Shown here in pieces: positions 7,244-13,791 of a stretch of 13,791 nucleotides of DNA. The stretch is taken from contig JBDUCV010000055.1 of assembly GCA_040003255.1 (NCBI GenBank), positions 1 to 13,791 of the forward strand, given 5' to 3'. The DNA comes from JBDUCV01 sp040003255. GTDB lineage: Bacteria; Actinomycetota; Actinomycetes; Mycobacteriales; Jatrophihabitantaceae. Below the pieces are notes generated by a model, which made no database searches, was not told the DNA's origin, and saw only the letters and a program-made list of their open reading frames with translations. Each line of letters begins with the position of its first letter. The stretch's first letter is position 1. The position numbers were made by a program, and so were the translations under genes.

Positions 7244-8026
7244 GTGGTGGACGAACCCATCCTCGAACTGCGTGGCGTGAACAAGAGCTTCGGCCCGGTT
7301 CGCGTCCTGCACGACATCGACTTCGCCGTCTACCCCGGCCAGGTGAGCGCCCTGGTCGGGGACAACGGGGCAGGCAAGTCGACGCTCGTCAAGTGCATCG
7401 CTGGTATCTATGCCTTCGACCATGGCGAGGTGCTTTTCGACGGTAGTCCGGTGCACATCCATGGCCCGCGCGACGCGGCCGCGCTGGGTATCGAGATCGT
7501 CTACCAGGACCTCGCCCTGTGCGACAACCTCGACATCGTCCAGAACATGTTTCTCGGCCGCGAGATCGAGACCCGCGTCGGTTCCCTGGACGAGGGCACC
7601 ATGGAACGCAAGGCCCGCGAGACGCTGGCCAGCCTGTCGGTGCGCACGGTCAAATCGGTCCGCCAGATCGTGGCGAGTCTGTCCGGCGGTCAGCGGCAGA
7701 CCGTGGCGATCGCCAAAGCCGTGCTGTGGAATTCGCGGGTCGTGTTCCTGGACGAGCCCACCGCGGCACTCGGGGTGGCGCAGACACGACAGGTGCTCAA
7801 CCTGGTGCGGCGCCTTGCCGACGCGGGGCTCGGAGTCGTGCTCATCTCACACAACATGAACGACGTCATGGAAGTTGCCGACCGGGTGGCGGCCCTTTAC
7901 CTGGGGCGCATCGCCGCCGAGGTGAAGGTCGCGGATTCGTCGGTGAGCCAGATCGTCGAGCTGATCACCACCGGTCGCTCCGGCGACATCGGCCTGTCCC
8001 GAGCCACCGCCAACGTGAGCATGTGA
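7244..8026 (+). CDS. xylG: Xylose ABC transporter ATP-binding protein, single ATPase domain
   Basis: Cytoplasmic ATPase energising xylose import. Only one nucleotide-binding domain is present: Walker A GDNGAGKS (39-46), Q-loop Gln88, signature LSGGQ (146-150), Walker B VVFLDEP (166-172) and H-loop His203. At 260 residues it is about half the length of E. coli XylG or RbsA, which carry two fused domains. It therefore resembles the single-domain FrcA-type ATPases of CUT2 importers and should act as a homodimer. Two GTG codons are adjacent (7244 and 7247). The second sits six bases from GGAG and may be the real start, a one-residue difference. It ends seven bases before xylH. The xylose assignment rests on context with xylF, xylA and xylB. 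Confidence 0.88.
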   Translation: MVDEPILELRGVNKSFGPVRVLHDIDFAVYPGQVSALVGDNGAGKSTLVKCIAGIYAFDHGEVLFDGSPVHIHGPRDAAALGIEIVYQDLALCDNLDIVQNMFLGREIETRVGSLDEGTMERKARETLASLSVRTVKSVRQIVASLSGGQRQTVAIAKAVLWNSRVVFLDEPTAALGVAQTRQVLNLVRRLADAGLGVVLISHNMNDVMEVADRVAALYLGRIAAEVKVADSSVSQIVELITTGRSGDIGLSRATANVSM

Positions 8027-8033
8027 GGCGACG

Positions 8034-9497
8034 ATGACGGAGCCCACCAGTACCTCGGCGCCCCCGCTGAGTGAGCCCCCGACCGAGGTCTCCGGCGATG
8101 CGGAGAGCAGCCCAGGCAGCGACTTTTCCAGCGACGTTGGCGCGCGAAACATCGCCGAAGCCGCCCGCGGCTACCTCCAGCGGGTCCGGGGCGGTGAGGT
8201 CGGGGCACTGCCGGCTCTAGCGGGTGTGCTCGTCCTGGTCGTCGTCTTCGCAAACGCCAGCAACGTCTTCTTGAGCAAGGGCAACTTCGCCAACTTCCTG
8301 ACCCAGGCAGCTCCGACGGCCGTGCTGGCGATGGGTCTGGTGTTCGTGCTGCTGCTAGGCGAGATCGACTTGTCGGCCGGAACTGCGAGCGGCGTGTGCG
8401 CCGCCACGATGGCGATCGCGCTGGTGCACAAGGGCAACCTGCACAGCGCCTTGGGCACGCCGACCTACCTCGCCATGCTCGGCCTGATGATCGCGATGGC
8501 CGCGGTGACGGTCTTCTACCGGCTGTGGTTCGCGACGGCGTTCATCGGCGTCGGCGTCGCCCTGATCCTCACGGGCGTCGACAAGAACGCGCTGGCCGCA
8601 ATCTTCGTGTCGATATCGGTCGGGGTAGCCATCGGCACACTGATCGGCTTCCTCGTCGCCCGCATCGGCATCCCTTCCTTCGTTGTCACACTGGCCCTTT
8701 TCCTGGCGTGGCAGGGCGTGCTCCTGCAACTCATCGGGCTGGGGTCAGCCGTTCCGGTGCGCCAGTTCGATCTGATCAACAAGATCGAGAACCAGAACAT
8801 GAGCCCGACCTGGTCCTGGATCCTCTGGCTGGTCGCCGTCGGCGGCTACGCGGCCTACACGGTCATCCGGTCGATTCGACGCCGAGCGGCCAAGCTCACC
8901 GCTGAGCCGCTGGACTTGGTCGTCCTGCGCGTCGCGCTCATCGGTGCCGCCACTGGAGTGGCGTTGTGGGTGCTGAACCAAGATCGGTCGACGACGGTCT
9001 TCGTGAAGATCCAAGGAGTGCCCTACGTCGTCCCGATCATCGCGGTCGTGTTCATCGGCTGGACGCTGATCCTGTCCAAGTCCCGATACGGCCGGTTCGT
9101 CTATGCGGTGGGCGGCAATACCGAGGCCGCGCGGCGAGCCGGTATCGACACGGTCCGGGTTCGCCTGTCGGTGTTCGTGATCGCATCTGGCATGGCCGGC
9201 CTCGCCGGCGTCATCCAGGCATCGAAGCAGGGTGGCGTCGACACCGCGTTCGGCAATGGCACCACGCTGCTGTACGCCGTCGCGGCTGCGGTCATCGGCG
9301 GAACCTCACTGTTCGGTGGCAAGGGCAAGATGCGCGACGCGATCATCGGCGCGCTCGTCATCGCCATGATCCCGAACGGTCTGGGCCTGCTGCGCAACAT
9401 CAAACCGTCCTACGAGTTCCTGATCACCGGTCTGGTCCTGCTGCTCGCGGCGAGTGTCGACGCGCTGTCGCGCAAGCGCGCAGCCGCGGGGAGATGA
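8034..9497 (+). CDS. xylH: Xylose ABC transporter permease
   Basis: Membrane channel of the xylose importer, 487 residues, longer than a typical ribose-type permease of 320-400. The first 55 or so residues are hydrophilic, Ser/Pro/Glu-rich and probably disordered in the cytoplasm. Hydrophobic helices begin near residue 58 and recur to about 475. LLLGEIDLSAG (106-116) is the conserved CUT2 permease segment, and AVGGNTEAARRAGI (358-371) is the cytoplasmic coupling loop that docks on the ATPase. Two extra hydrophobic stretches (about 143-183 and 260-315), separated by a basic loop (residues 279-287), account for the additional length. The ATG at 8034 follows GAGG; the stop overlaps the xylR ATG by four bases. 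Confidence 0.9.
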   Translation: MTEPTSTSAPPLSEPPTEVSGDAESSPGSDFSSDVGARNIAEAARGYLQRVRGGEVGALPALAGVLVLVVVFANASNVFLSKGNFANFLTQAAPTAVLAMGLVFVLLLGEIDLSAGTASGVCAATMAIALVHKGNLHSALGTPTYLAMLGLMIAMAAVTVFYRLWFATAFIGVGVALILTGVDKNALAAIFVSISVGVAIGTLIGFLVARIGIPSFVVTLALFLAWQGVLLQLIGLGSAVPVRQFDLINKIENQNMSPTWSWILWLVAVGGYAAYTVIRSIRRRAAKLTAEPLDLVVLRVALIGAATGVALWVLNQDRSTTVFVKIQGVPYVVPIIAVVFIGWTLILSKSRYGRFVYAVGGNTEAARRAGIDTVRVRLSVFVIASGMAGLAGVIQASKQGGVDTAFGNGTTLLYAVAAAVIGGTSLFGGKGKMRDAIIGALVIAMIPNGLGLLRNIKPSYEFLITGLVLLLAASVDALSRKRAAAGR

Positions 9498-10738
9498 CCC
9501 GGCGGCTCGTTCGTGGCGCCGGCGCAGCGCGCCCGGACGAGATCCGCCGGCACAACCTGGGGCTGCTGCTCGAGCAGGTTCATCGCGATGGCGAACTCAC
9601 CCGTGCCGAGTTGACCCGCCGGCTCGGGCTGAATAGGTCGACCATCGGTGCGCTCGTGGCCGATCTGACGAGCCTCGGGCTGCTCGCCGAGCATGTGCCC
9701 AGCGGCAGCGAGCGGGCCGGCCGGCCGTCTCATCAGGTCGGGCCACGACCGGACGGTCCCTACGTCGTCGCAGTCGACATCGAGGTCGACCGGGTGACCG
9801 GCGCTGCGGTTGGGCTGGGCGGGCGCGTGCTCGCCCGGCGCGAGACCCGGCTGGAGGCCGGGCGCAGCAGTCCCGCCGACGTGGCCGAGGTGATCGCCGC
9901 CATGGTCGACCCGCTCGGCGCGGCGCTCCCGGCGGTTGCATGGCCGGTTGGCCTGGCGGCGAGCATTCCCGGCACGATCCGCCGCACGGACGGCGTGGTC
10001 GAGTTCGCCCCAAACCTGCACTGGCAAGAGGTGGGCTTCGCCGACCTGCTGGCGGCCAAGGTCCGTTGTGGACTGCCGATTCATCTCGGTAATGACGCCG
10101 ACCTCGGCGCCCTGGCCGAACACTTGCGTGGGGCCGGGCGTCAGCGCGACGACGTGGTCTTCCTGAACGGAAAGATCGGCGTCGGGGCGGGCATCATCGC
10201 GGACGGTCATTCGTTGCGCGGCCACGACGGGCTGGCCGGCGAGATCGGGCACGTGATGCTCGACCCGGACGGGCCCCCGTGCCGATGCGGGGGGCGCGGG
10301 TGCGTCGAGACCTATATCGGCGAGGGCGCGCTGCTTCGGCTGGCCGGACGCACCGCAGCCCCGAGCCGGGAAAGTGTGCATGAAATCGTCCAGGCCGCCC
10401 GGGCCGGCGAAGCGCGAGCGCTTAACGGCGTGCGCGCGGTCGGGGTGTCCCTCGGCCGCACCGTCGCCAGCCTGGTCAACCTGCTCAATCCGCAGGTGGT
10501 GATCATGGGTGGATCGTTGTCCTGCGTGCTCGACGTCGCCCGTGCCGAGGTCGAAACGGAGTTGAACCGCCGCGCGATGACGGCGTCGCGCCGCGGTGTC
10601 GAGTTGCGGACCGCGGGCCTGGGCGAGGACTCCTCGCTGCTCGGGGCGGCCGAGTTGGCGTTTCGACCGTTGCTCGCTGATCCGGCCGACTTCGCGCCGC
10701 TCCCCAATGTCGCGCCGCTCCGCAACGCCGCGACCTAG
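9494..10738 (+). CDS. xylR: ROK-family transcriptional regulator, probable xylose repressor
   Basis: Predicted DNA-binding repressor of the xylose operon, 414 residues. An N-terminal winged helix-turn-helix (about 30-65, LTRAELTRRLGLNRSTIGALV) precedes a ROK sugar-sensing domain (about 90-400). The ROK zinc site is intact: His253 in GEIGH, then Cys263, Cys265 and Cys270. Glu250 and Asp201 (NDAD) occupy the usual sugar-contact positions. The phosphate-binding DxGGTK-type motif of ROK kinases is replaced by DIEVDRVTGA (95-104), so it should not be a kinase. The start is the ATG overlapping the xylH TGA; the frame is open far upstream but that is xylH antiframe sequence. Lying between transporter and catabolic genes, it probably controls its own operon, with xylose as inducer (inference). 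Confidence 0.88.
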   Translation: MTRRLVRGAGAARPDEIRRHNLGLLLEQVHRDGELTRAELTRRLGLNRSTIGALVADLTSLGLLAEHVPSGSERAGRPSHQVGPRPDGPYVVAVDIEVDRVTGAAVGLGGRVLARRETRLEAGRSSPADVAEVIAAMVDPLGAALPAVAWPVGLAASIPGTIRRTDGVVEFAPNLHWQEVGFADLLAAKVRCGLPIHLGNDADLGALAEHLRGAGRQRDDVVFLNGKIGVGAGIIADGHSLRGHDGLAGEIGHVMLDPDGPPCRCGGRGCVETYIGEGALLRLAGRTAAPSRESVHEIVQAARAGEARALNGVRAVGVSLGRTVASLVNLLNPQVVIMGGSLSCVLDVARAEVETELNRRAMTASRRGVELRTAGLGEDSSLLGAAELAFRPLLADPADFAPLPNVAPLRNAAT

Positions 10739-10760
10739 GACTCATCGACTTAATAGGCCC

Positions 10761-10766
10761 AGGAGG
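10761..10766 (+). promoter_or_regulatory. Strong ribosome-binding site for xylA
   Basis: AGGAGG lies five bases before the GTG at 10772 and is the strongest ribosome site in the xylose operon. It fixes the GTG start and suggests high translation of xylose isomerase compared with xylB, whose start has no clear such site. The 33-base gap after xylR shows no obvious promoter. Confidence 0.75.
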
Positions 10767-10771
10767 CAACC

Positions 10772-11962
10772 GTGACCACGCCATCTTCCGCAGACAAGTT
10801 CAGCTTCGGCCTCTGGACGGTTGGCTGGCAGGCGCGTGATCCGTTCGGCGACGCGACCCGGCCACCGCTCGACCCGGTCGAGTCGGTGCATCGACTCGCC
10901 GAGCTCGGTGCCTACGGCATCAGCTTCCACGACGACGACGTGATTCCCTTCGGCTCGTCCGACAGTGACCGCGACAAGCACATCGATCGGCTCAAAGGCG
11001 CCCTGGCCGAAACCGGCCTGGTCGTGCCGATGGTCACCACGAACCTGTTCACCCATCCGGTGTTCAAGGACGGCGGATTCACCAGCAACGATCGCTCGGT
11101 GCGCCGGTTCGCGCTGCGCAAGGTCATGCGAAATATCGACCTGGCAGCATCGCTAGGTGCGCAGACCTACGTCTTCTGGGGCGGGCGGGAAGGCGCCGAG
11201 ACCGACGCTGCCAAGGACATCCGGGCCGCGCTCGATCGCTACCGCGAGGGCATCGACCTGTTGGCCGGCTACGTGCAGGACCGTGGCTACGGATTGCGCT
11301 TCGCGCTCGAGCCGAAGCCGAACGAACCACGCGGCGACATCCTGCTACCGACGGTCGGCCATGCCCTGGCGTTCATCGCCGAGCTCGAGCACGCCGACAT
11401 GGTTGGCGTCAATCCCGAGGTCGGCCACGAACAAATGGCTGGGCTGAACTTCATGCATGGCGTCGCCCAAGCGCTGTGGGCCGGCAAGCTGTTCCACATC
11501 GACCTCAACGGCCAGCGCGGAATCAAGTACGACCAGGACCAGGTCTTCGGACACGGCGACCTGATCAACGCCTTCTTTCTGGTGGATCTGCTCGAGAACG
11601 GAGCCGCGGGCGGCAGCGGCCCCACCTACGATGGCCCGCGGCACTTCGATTACAAGCCGCTGCGCACCGAGGACATCGACGGGGTGTGGGCGTCGGCTGT
11701 GGCCAACATACGCACCTACCTATTGCTGAAGGAGCGGGCGGCCGCCTTCCGAGCAGACCCCGAGGTCGCCGAGGCGCTGCGTGCATCCCGAGTACCCGAA
11801 CTGGCCCAGTCGACGCTCGACGAGGGCGAGACCTACCAGGCGCTGCTCGCGGACCGTTCGTCCTACGAGGACTTCGACGCCGACGCGGCCGGTGCACCTG
11901 GCTACGGCTTTGTGCGGCTTTCGCAGCTCGCGGTCGAGCATCTGCTCGGGGCGCGCGGATAG
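10772..11962 (+). CDS. xylA: Xylose isomerase
   Basis: Cytoplasmic enzyme converting D-xylose to D-xylulose with two divalent metal ions; 396 residues. It matches the short actinobacterial class known from Streptomyces and Arthrobacter along its whole length. All catalytic and metal residues are visible: His53 (FHDDD), Glu180 and Lys182 (EPKPNEPRGD), Glu216 and His219 (NPEVGHE), Asp244 (HIDLNG), Asp254 and Asp256 (KYDQD), and Asp293 (FDYKP). Relative to Streptomyces there is a Gly-rich insertion of about seven residues near 277-284, which I recall also in Arthrobacter enzymes. The GTG start is supported by the AGGAGG site and by the conserved FGLWTVGWQ beginning at residue 12. It ends seven bases before xylB. 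Confidence 0.97.
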   Translation: MTTPSSADKFSFGLWTVGWQARDPFGDATRPPLDPVESVHRLAELGAYGISFHDDDVIPFGSSDSDRDKHIDRLKGALAETGLVVPMVTTNLFTHPVFKDGGFTSNDRSVRRFALRKVMRNIDLAASLGAQTYVFWGGREGAETDAAKDIRAALDRYREGIDLLAGYVQDRGYGLRFALEPKPNEPRGDILLPTVGHALAFIAELEHADMVGVNPEVGHEQMAGLNFMHGVAQALWAGKLFHIDLNGQRGIKYDQDQVFGHGDLINAFFLVDLLENGAAGGSGPTYDGPRHFDYKPLRTEDIDGVWASAVANIRTYLLLKERAAAFRADPEVAEALRASRVPELAQSTLDEGETYQALLADRSSYEDFDADAAGAPGYGFVRLSQLAVEHLLGARG

Positions 11963-11969
11963 CGCCGCG

Positions 11970-13370
11970 ATGACCCTGGTGGCCGGGGTGGACTCGTCCA
12001 CCCAGTCCTGCAAGGTCGTGATCCGCGATGCCGAGACCGGCAGACTGGTCCGCGACGGCCAGGCGCCGCATCCCAACGGCACCGAGGTGGCGGCCGATGC
12101 GTGGTGGCAGGCGCTGCAGCATGCCGCGGCCGCAGCCGGCGGGCTCGATGACGTCGAGGCGATTTCGGTGGCCGGGCAGCAACACGGCATGGTGTGCCTC
12201 GACGACGCCGGCGATGTCGTCCGCGACGCGCTGCTGTGGAACGACACCCGCTCGGCGCAGGCCGCGACGGATCTGATTACCGAGTTCGGCGGCGCTGGCG
12301 CGTGGGCCACAGCGGTCGGCTTGGTGCCTGTCGCGTCCTTCACGGTCACCAAGCTGCGCTGGCTCGCCGAGCACGAGCCGGCCAGCGTCGCACGCACGTC
12401 GGCGGTGTGCCTGCCGCACGACTGGCTCAGCTGGCGGCTGGCCGGCACCGGTCGGCTGGCCGACCTGCGCACTGACCGCAGCGACGCCAGCGGCACCGGC
12501 TACTGGTCGCCGGTGACCGGCGCGTACCGGCCTGACATCCTGCGCCTGGCACTCGGGCGCGAACCGAGCGTGCCCGATGTCCTCGGACCCGCCGAGCAGG
12601 CCGGGCTGACGGCCGCCGGAGCGGTGCTCGGACCCGGCACCGGCGACAACGCAGGAGCCGCGCTCGGGCTCGGCGCCCAGCCGGGTGATGTCATCGTGTC
12701 GATCGGGACGTCCGGTGTGGTCAGCGCGGTGAGCATTACGCCAACGGCTGATGAGACCGGCACCGTCGCGGGGTTCGCCGACGCGACTGGGCGCTTTCTG
12801 CCGTTGGTTGCGACCCTCAACGCCGCGCGGGTGCTCGACGCCGCAGCCGCCATGCTGCGCGTCGATCATGCCGAGCTGTCGCGGCTGGCGCTCGGTGCAC
12901 CGCCCGGGTCCGGCGGACTCGTGGTCGTCCCCTACCTCGAGGGCGAACGCACCCCGAACCGACCCGACGCCACCGGGGCGGTGCACGGGCTGCAGCTGGC
13001 GAACGCCACGTCGTCGAACCTGGCTCGGGCAGCTGTCGAGGGACTGTTGTGCGGCCTAGCCGACGGGCTGGATGCCATGCTCTCGCAGGGCGTCGCCATC
13101 GACCGGGTGCTACTGGTCGGAGGCGGCGCACGTTCGCCCGCCGTCGCGCGGATCGCACCTACCATCTTCGGCCGGCCCGTGCTCGTGCCGCAGCCCAGTG
13201 AGTACGTGGCAGACGGCGCCGCACGGCAGGCGGCCTGGGTGCACAGCCGCCGCGCCGACCCGCCGCGCTGGACGCTGGACGCACCGACCACCCTGCAGGC
13301 CGACGCCGAGCCTTTGGTGCGCGCGCAATACGCGGAGGTCCGCGAATTGACCGCCTTACGACGGCCGTGA
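11970..13370 (+). CDS. xylB: Xylulokinase
   Basis: FGGY-family sugar kinase that phosphorylates D-xylulose to xylulose 5-phosphate for the pentose phosphate pathway; 466 residues. Visible: the N-terminal phosphate loop GVDSSTQSCK with Asp8, the substrate motif GQQHG (69-73), LPHDWLSWRLAG (148-159) and the catalytic base Asp226 in GPGTGDNAGAALG. The C-terminal ATPase fold carries SIGTSG (244-249) and VLLVGGGARSP. The ATG at 11970 begins the family N-terminus; the frame is open upstream to 11781 but overlaps xylA. No good ribosome site precedes it, so translation may depend on coupling to xylA, whose stop is seven bases away. It is the last gene of the operon and is followed by a long hairpin. 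Confidence 0.95.
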   Translation: MTLVAGVDSSTQSCKVVIRDAETGRLVRDGQAPHPNGTEVAADAWWQALQHAAAAAGGLDDVEAISVAGQQHGMVCLDDAGDVVRDALLWNDTRSAQAATDLITEFGGAGAWATAVGLVPVASFTVTKLRWLAEHEPASVARTSAVCLPHDWLSWRLAGTGRLADLRTDRSDASGTGYWSPVTGAYRPDILRLALGREPSVPDVLGPAEQAGLTAAGAVLGPGTGDNAGAALGLGAQPGDVIVSIGTSGVVSAVSITPTADETGTVAGFADATGRFLPLVATLNAARVLDAAAAMLRVDHAELSRLALGAPPGSGGLVVVPYLEGERTPNRPDATGAVHGLQLANATSSNLARAAVEGLLCGLADGLDAMLSQGVAIDRVLLVGGGARSPAVARIAPTIFGRPVLVPQPSEYVADGAARQAAWVHSRRADPPRWTLDAPTTLQADAEPLVRAQYAEVRELTALRRP

Positions 13371-13404
13371 CGACCGCGGCTCCCGCCGGGTTCCCGCCCT
13401 TCGC

Positions 13405-13473
13405 CTTCGCCTTTGCCCCGCCCTGACACGCTGTGCGGGCTCCGTGGCGTGTCACCGCGGAGCAAAGGCGGGG
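13405..13473. terminator. Long imperfect hairpin after xylB, probable bidirectional terminator
   Basis: Three nested arms pair. CGCCTTTGC (13408-13416) pairs with GCAAAGGCG (13462-13470), CCGC (13418-13421) with GCGG (13457-13460), and TGACACGC (13424-13431) with GCGTGTCA (13447-13454). They are separated by one- and two-base mismatches and close on a 15-base loop. Two G-T pairs and one C-G pair extend the base. It starts about 35 bases after the xylB stop and lies between convergent genes, as expected for a terminator. There is no T-run on either side, so rho-independent function is not certain. Confidence 0.6.
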
Positions 13474-13525
13474 TGACGCAGCCAGCGTCGGCGCTCAGCG
13501 TGAGCACGGGCTTACCTGGGCTAGC

Positions 13526-13645
13526 AGGATTCGGTTCTGCGACGTCGCATACCTCGTCCTCGCCGAACGGCTGGCCGCGCCGTTTGCGACGCTGGACAAG
13601 AAGCTCGCCGCGGCGCGCCGCACCGCCGGAGTGCAAGTTTTCATA
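13526..13645 (+). pseudogene. C-terminal remnant of a PIN-domain (VapC-like) toxin
   Basis: The plus-strand frame here encodes about 40 residues (RIRFCDVAYLVLAERLAAPF, then ATLDKKLAAARRTAGVQVFI). These closely resemble the end of VapC-type PIN ribonucleases, whose usual pattern is YDAxYvaLAerLgaPLlTlDkrLaraa-GVeV. Both expected acidic residues, the Asp before AY and the Asp of TLD, are kept. The N-terminal two thirds, with the first acidic residues, is absent from all frames I read upstream. No antitoxin gene is next to it, and the frame runs on past the natural end of the domain. I therefore read it as a decayed fragment, not a working toxin. The match is from memory of the family pattern. 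Confidence 0.55.
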
Positions 13646-13677
13646 CACGGGCCGAGCTGCGCTGCAACCCGCCGGTG

Positions 13678-13791
13678 TTACGTCGTCCGCTCGAGAGATC
13701 CATCGACCGACTCGGCCGCACGCCCCTGCTGCCGGTAGATCAGGATCCCCATCGTGGGCAGATACAGCATCAGTGCCAGGAAGGCGAGGAA
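13678..13791 (-). CDS. C-terminal end of an unidentified membrane protein (runs off the window)
   Basis: The minus strand reads 37 residues to a TAA at 13680-13678. A hydrophobic stretch, FLAFLALMLYLPTMGILIY, looks like the last membrane helix; it is followed by a basic turn (RQQGR) and a short polar tail ending in SLERTT. GC-rich third positions agree with a real coding frame. The start lies beyond the right edge. I do not recognise the family: a transporter subunit is a reasonable guess but nothing visible decides it. Confidence 0.55.
   Translation of the reverse strand, partial: FLAFLALMLYLPTMGILIYRQQGRAAESVDGSLERTT

Larger units (their letters stand above)
13371..13677. other. Gene-poor interval with hairpin and toxin remnant
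   Basis: These 307 bases between xylB and the next minus-strand gene hold no intact gene that I can support. They contain TTCGCC-type short repeats (about 13399-13412), the long hairpin and the PIN-domain remnant listed separately. Two genes converge on this interval, so both transcripts should end here. Confidence 0.7.

Noticed and set aside
8966..9493. N-terminal extension of xylR to 8966
   Set aside because: The extension is an out-of-frame reading of the xylH permease; the ATG at 9494 overlaps the xylH stop in the usual coupled way.
10272..10320. Glucokinase activity for the ROK protein
   Set aside because: The zinc site is present, but the DxGGTK-like phosphate motif is absent and an N-terminal DNA-binding domain is present, so a regulator is the better call.
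10696..10732. Short direct repeat of CGCCGCTCC-like units at the end of xylR
   Set aside because: Only two short copies in GC-rich coding sequence; probably chance or simple tail variation.
11565..12986. 473-residue minus-strand open frame opposite xylA and xylB
   Set aside because: Arg/Pro/Gly-rich shadow translation. The plus strand carries two fully recognisable enzymes with intact catalytic residues.
12932..13648. 238-residue minus-strand open frame over the end of xylB and the following gap
   Set aside because: No recognisable domain; low-complexity Ser/Arg composition; mostly antisense to xylB and to the PIN remnant, both of which fit better.
1..13791. CRISPR array, tRNA, rRNA, insertion sequence or phage genes
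   Set aside because: No regularly spaced repeats, cloverleaf-type sequence, transposase or phage-like protein was seen on either strand.

Overview
The window looks like chromosomal DNA from a high-GC actinomycete. GC is high throughout, codons end mostly in G or C, starts include GTG, and genes in each operon overlap or are nearly contiguous. XylA is of the actinobacterial (Streptomyces/Arthrobacter) type. The genus cannot be fixed from the sequence alone.

Left half (1-5818, minus strand): one leftward operon in the order livF-livG-livH-livM-livK-bdhA. The first five genes form a complete branched-chain-amino-acid-type (HAAT) ABC importer: two ATPases, two permeases and a lipoprotein binding protein. 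Their reading frames overlap by 4-8 bases. After livK comes an 86-base gap holding a perfect 13-bp hairpin. Then follows a short-chain dehydrogenase with every substrate-contact residue expected of D-3-hydroxybutyrate dehydrogenase. Its stop codon is cut by the left edge of the window.

Centre (5819-6103): a 285-base divergent control region between the two operons. It contains a 19-bp inverted repeat (ATGTTG-N7-CAACAT) upstream of xylF, which I propose as a XylR operator.

Right half (6104-13370, plus strand): a compact D-xylose operon, xylF-xylG-xylH-xylR-xylA-xylB. A lipoprotein xylose-binding protein, a single-domain ATPase and a long permease import xylose. A ROK-family regulator is translationally coupled behind the permease. 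Xylose isomerase and xylulokinase convert xylose to xylulose 5-phosphate.

Right end (13371-13791): a long imperfect hairpin follows xylB, then a decayed C-terminal piece of a PIN-domain (VapC-like) toxin. Last is the C-terminal end of an unidentified minus-strand membrane protein that runs off the window.

I saw no CRISPR array, tRNA, rRNA, insertion sequence or clearly new system. The most interesting points are the liv-bdhA linkage and the hairpin between livK and bdhA, the candidate operator in the shared control region, the single-ATPase xylose importer, and the PIN remnant beside the long hairpin.
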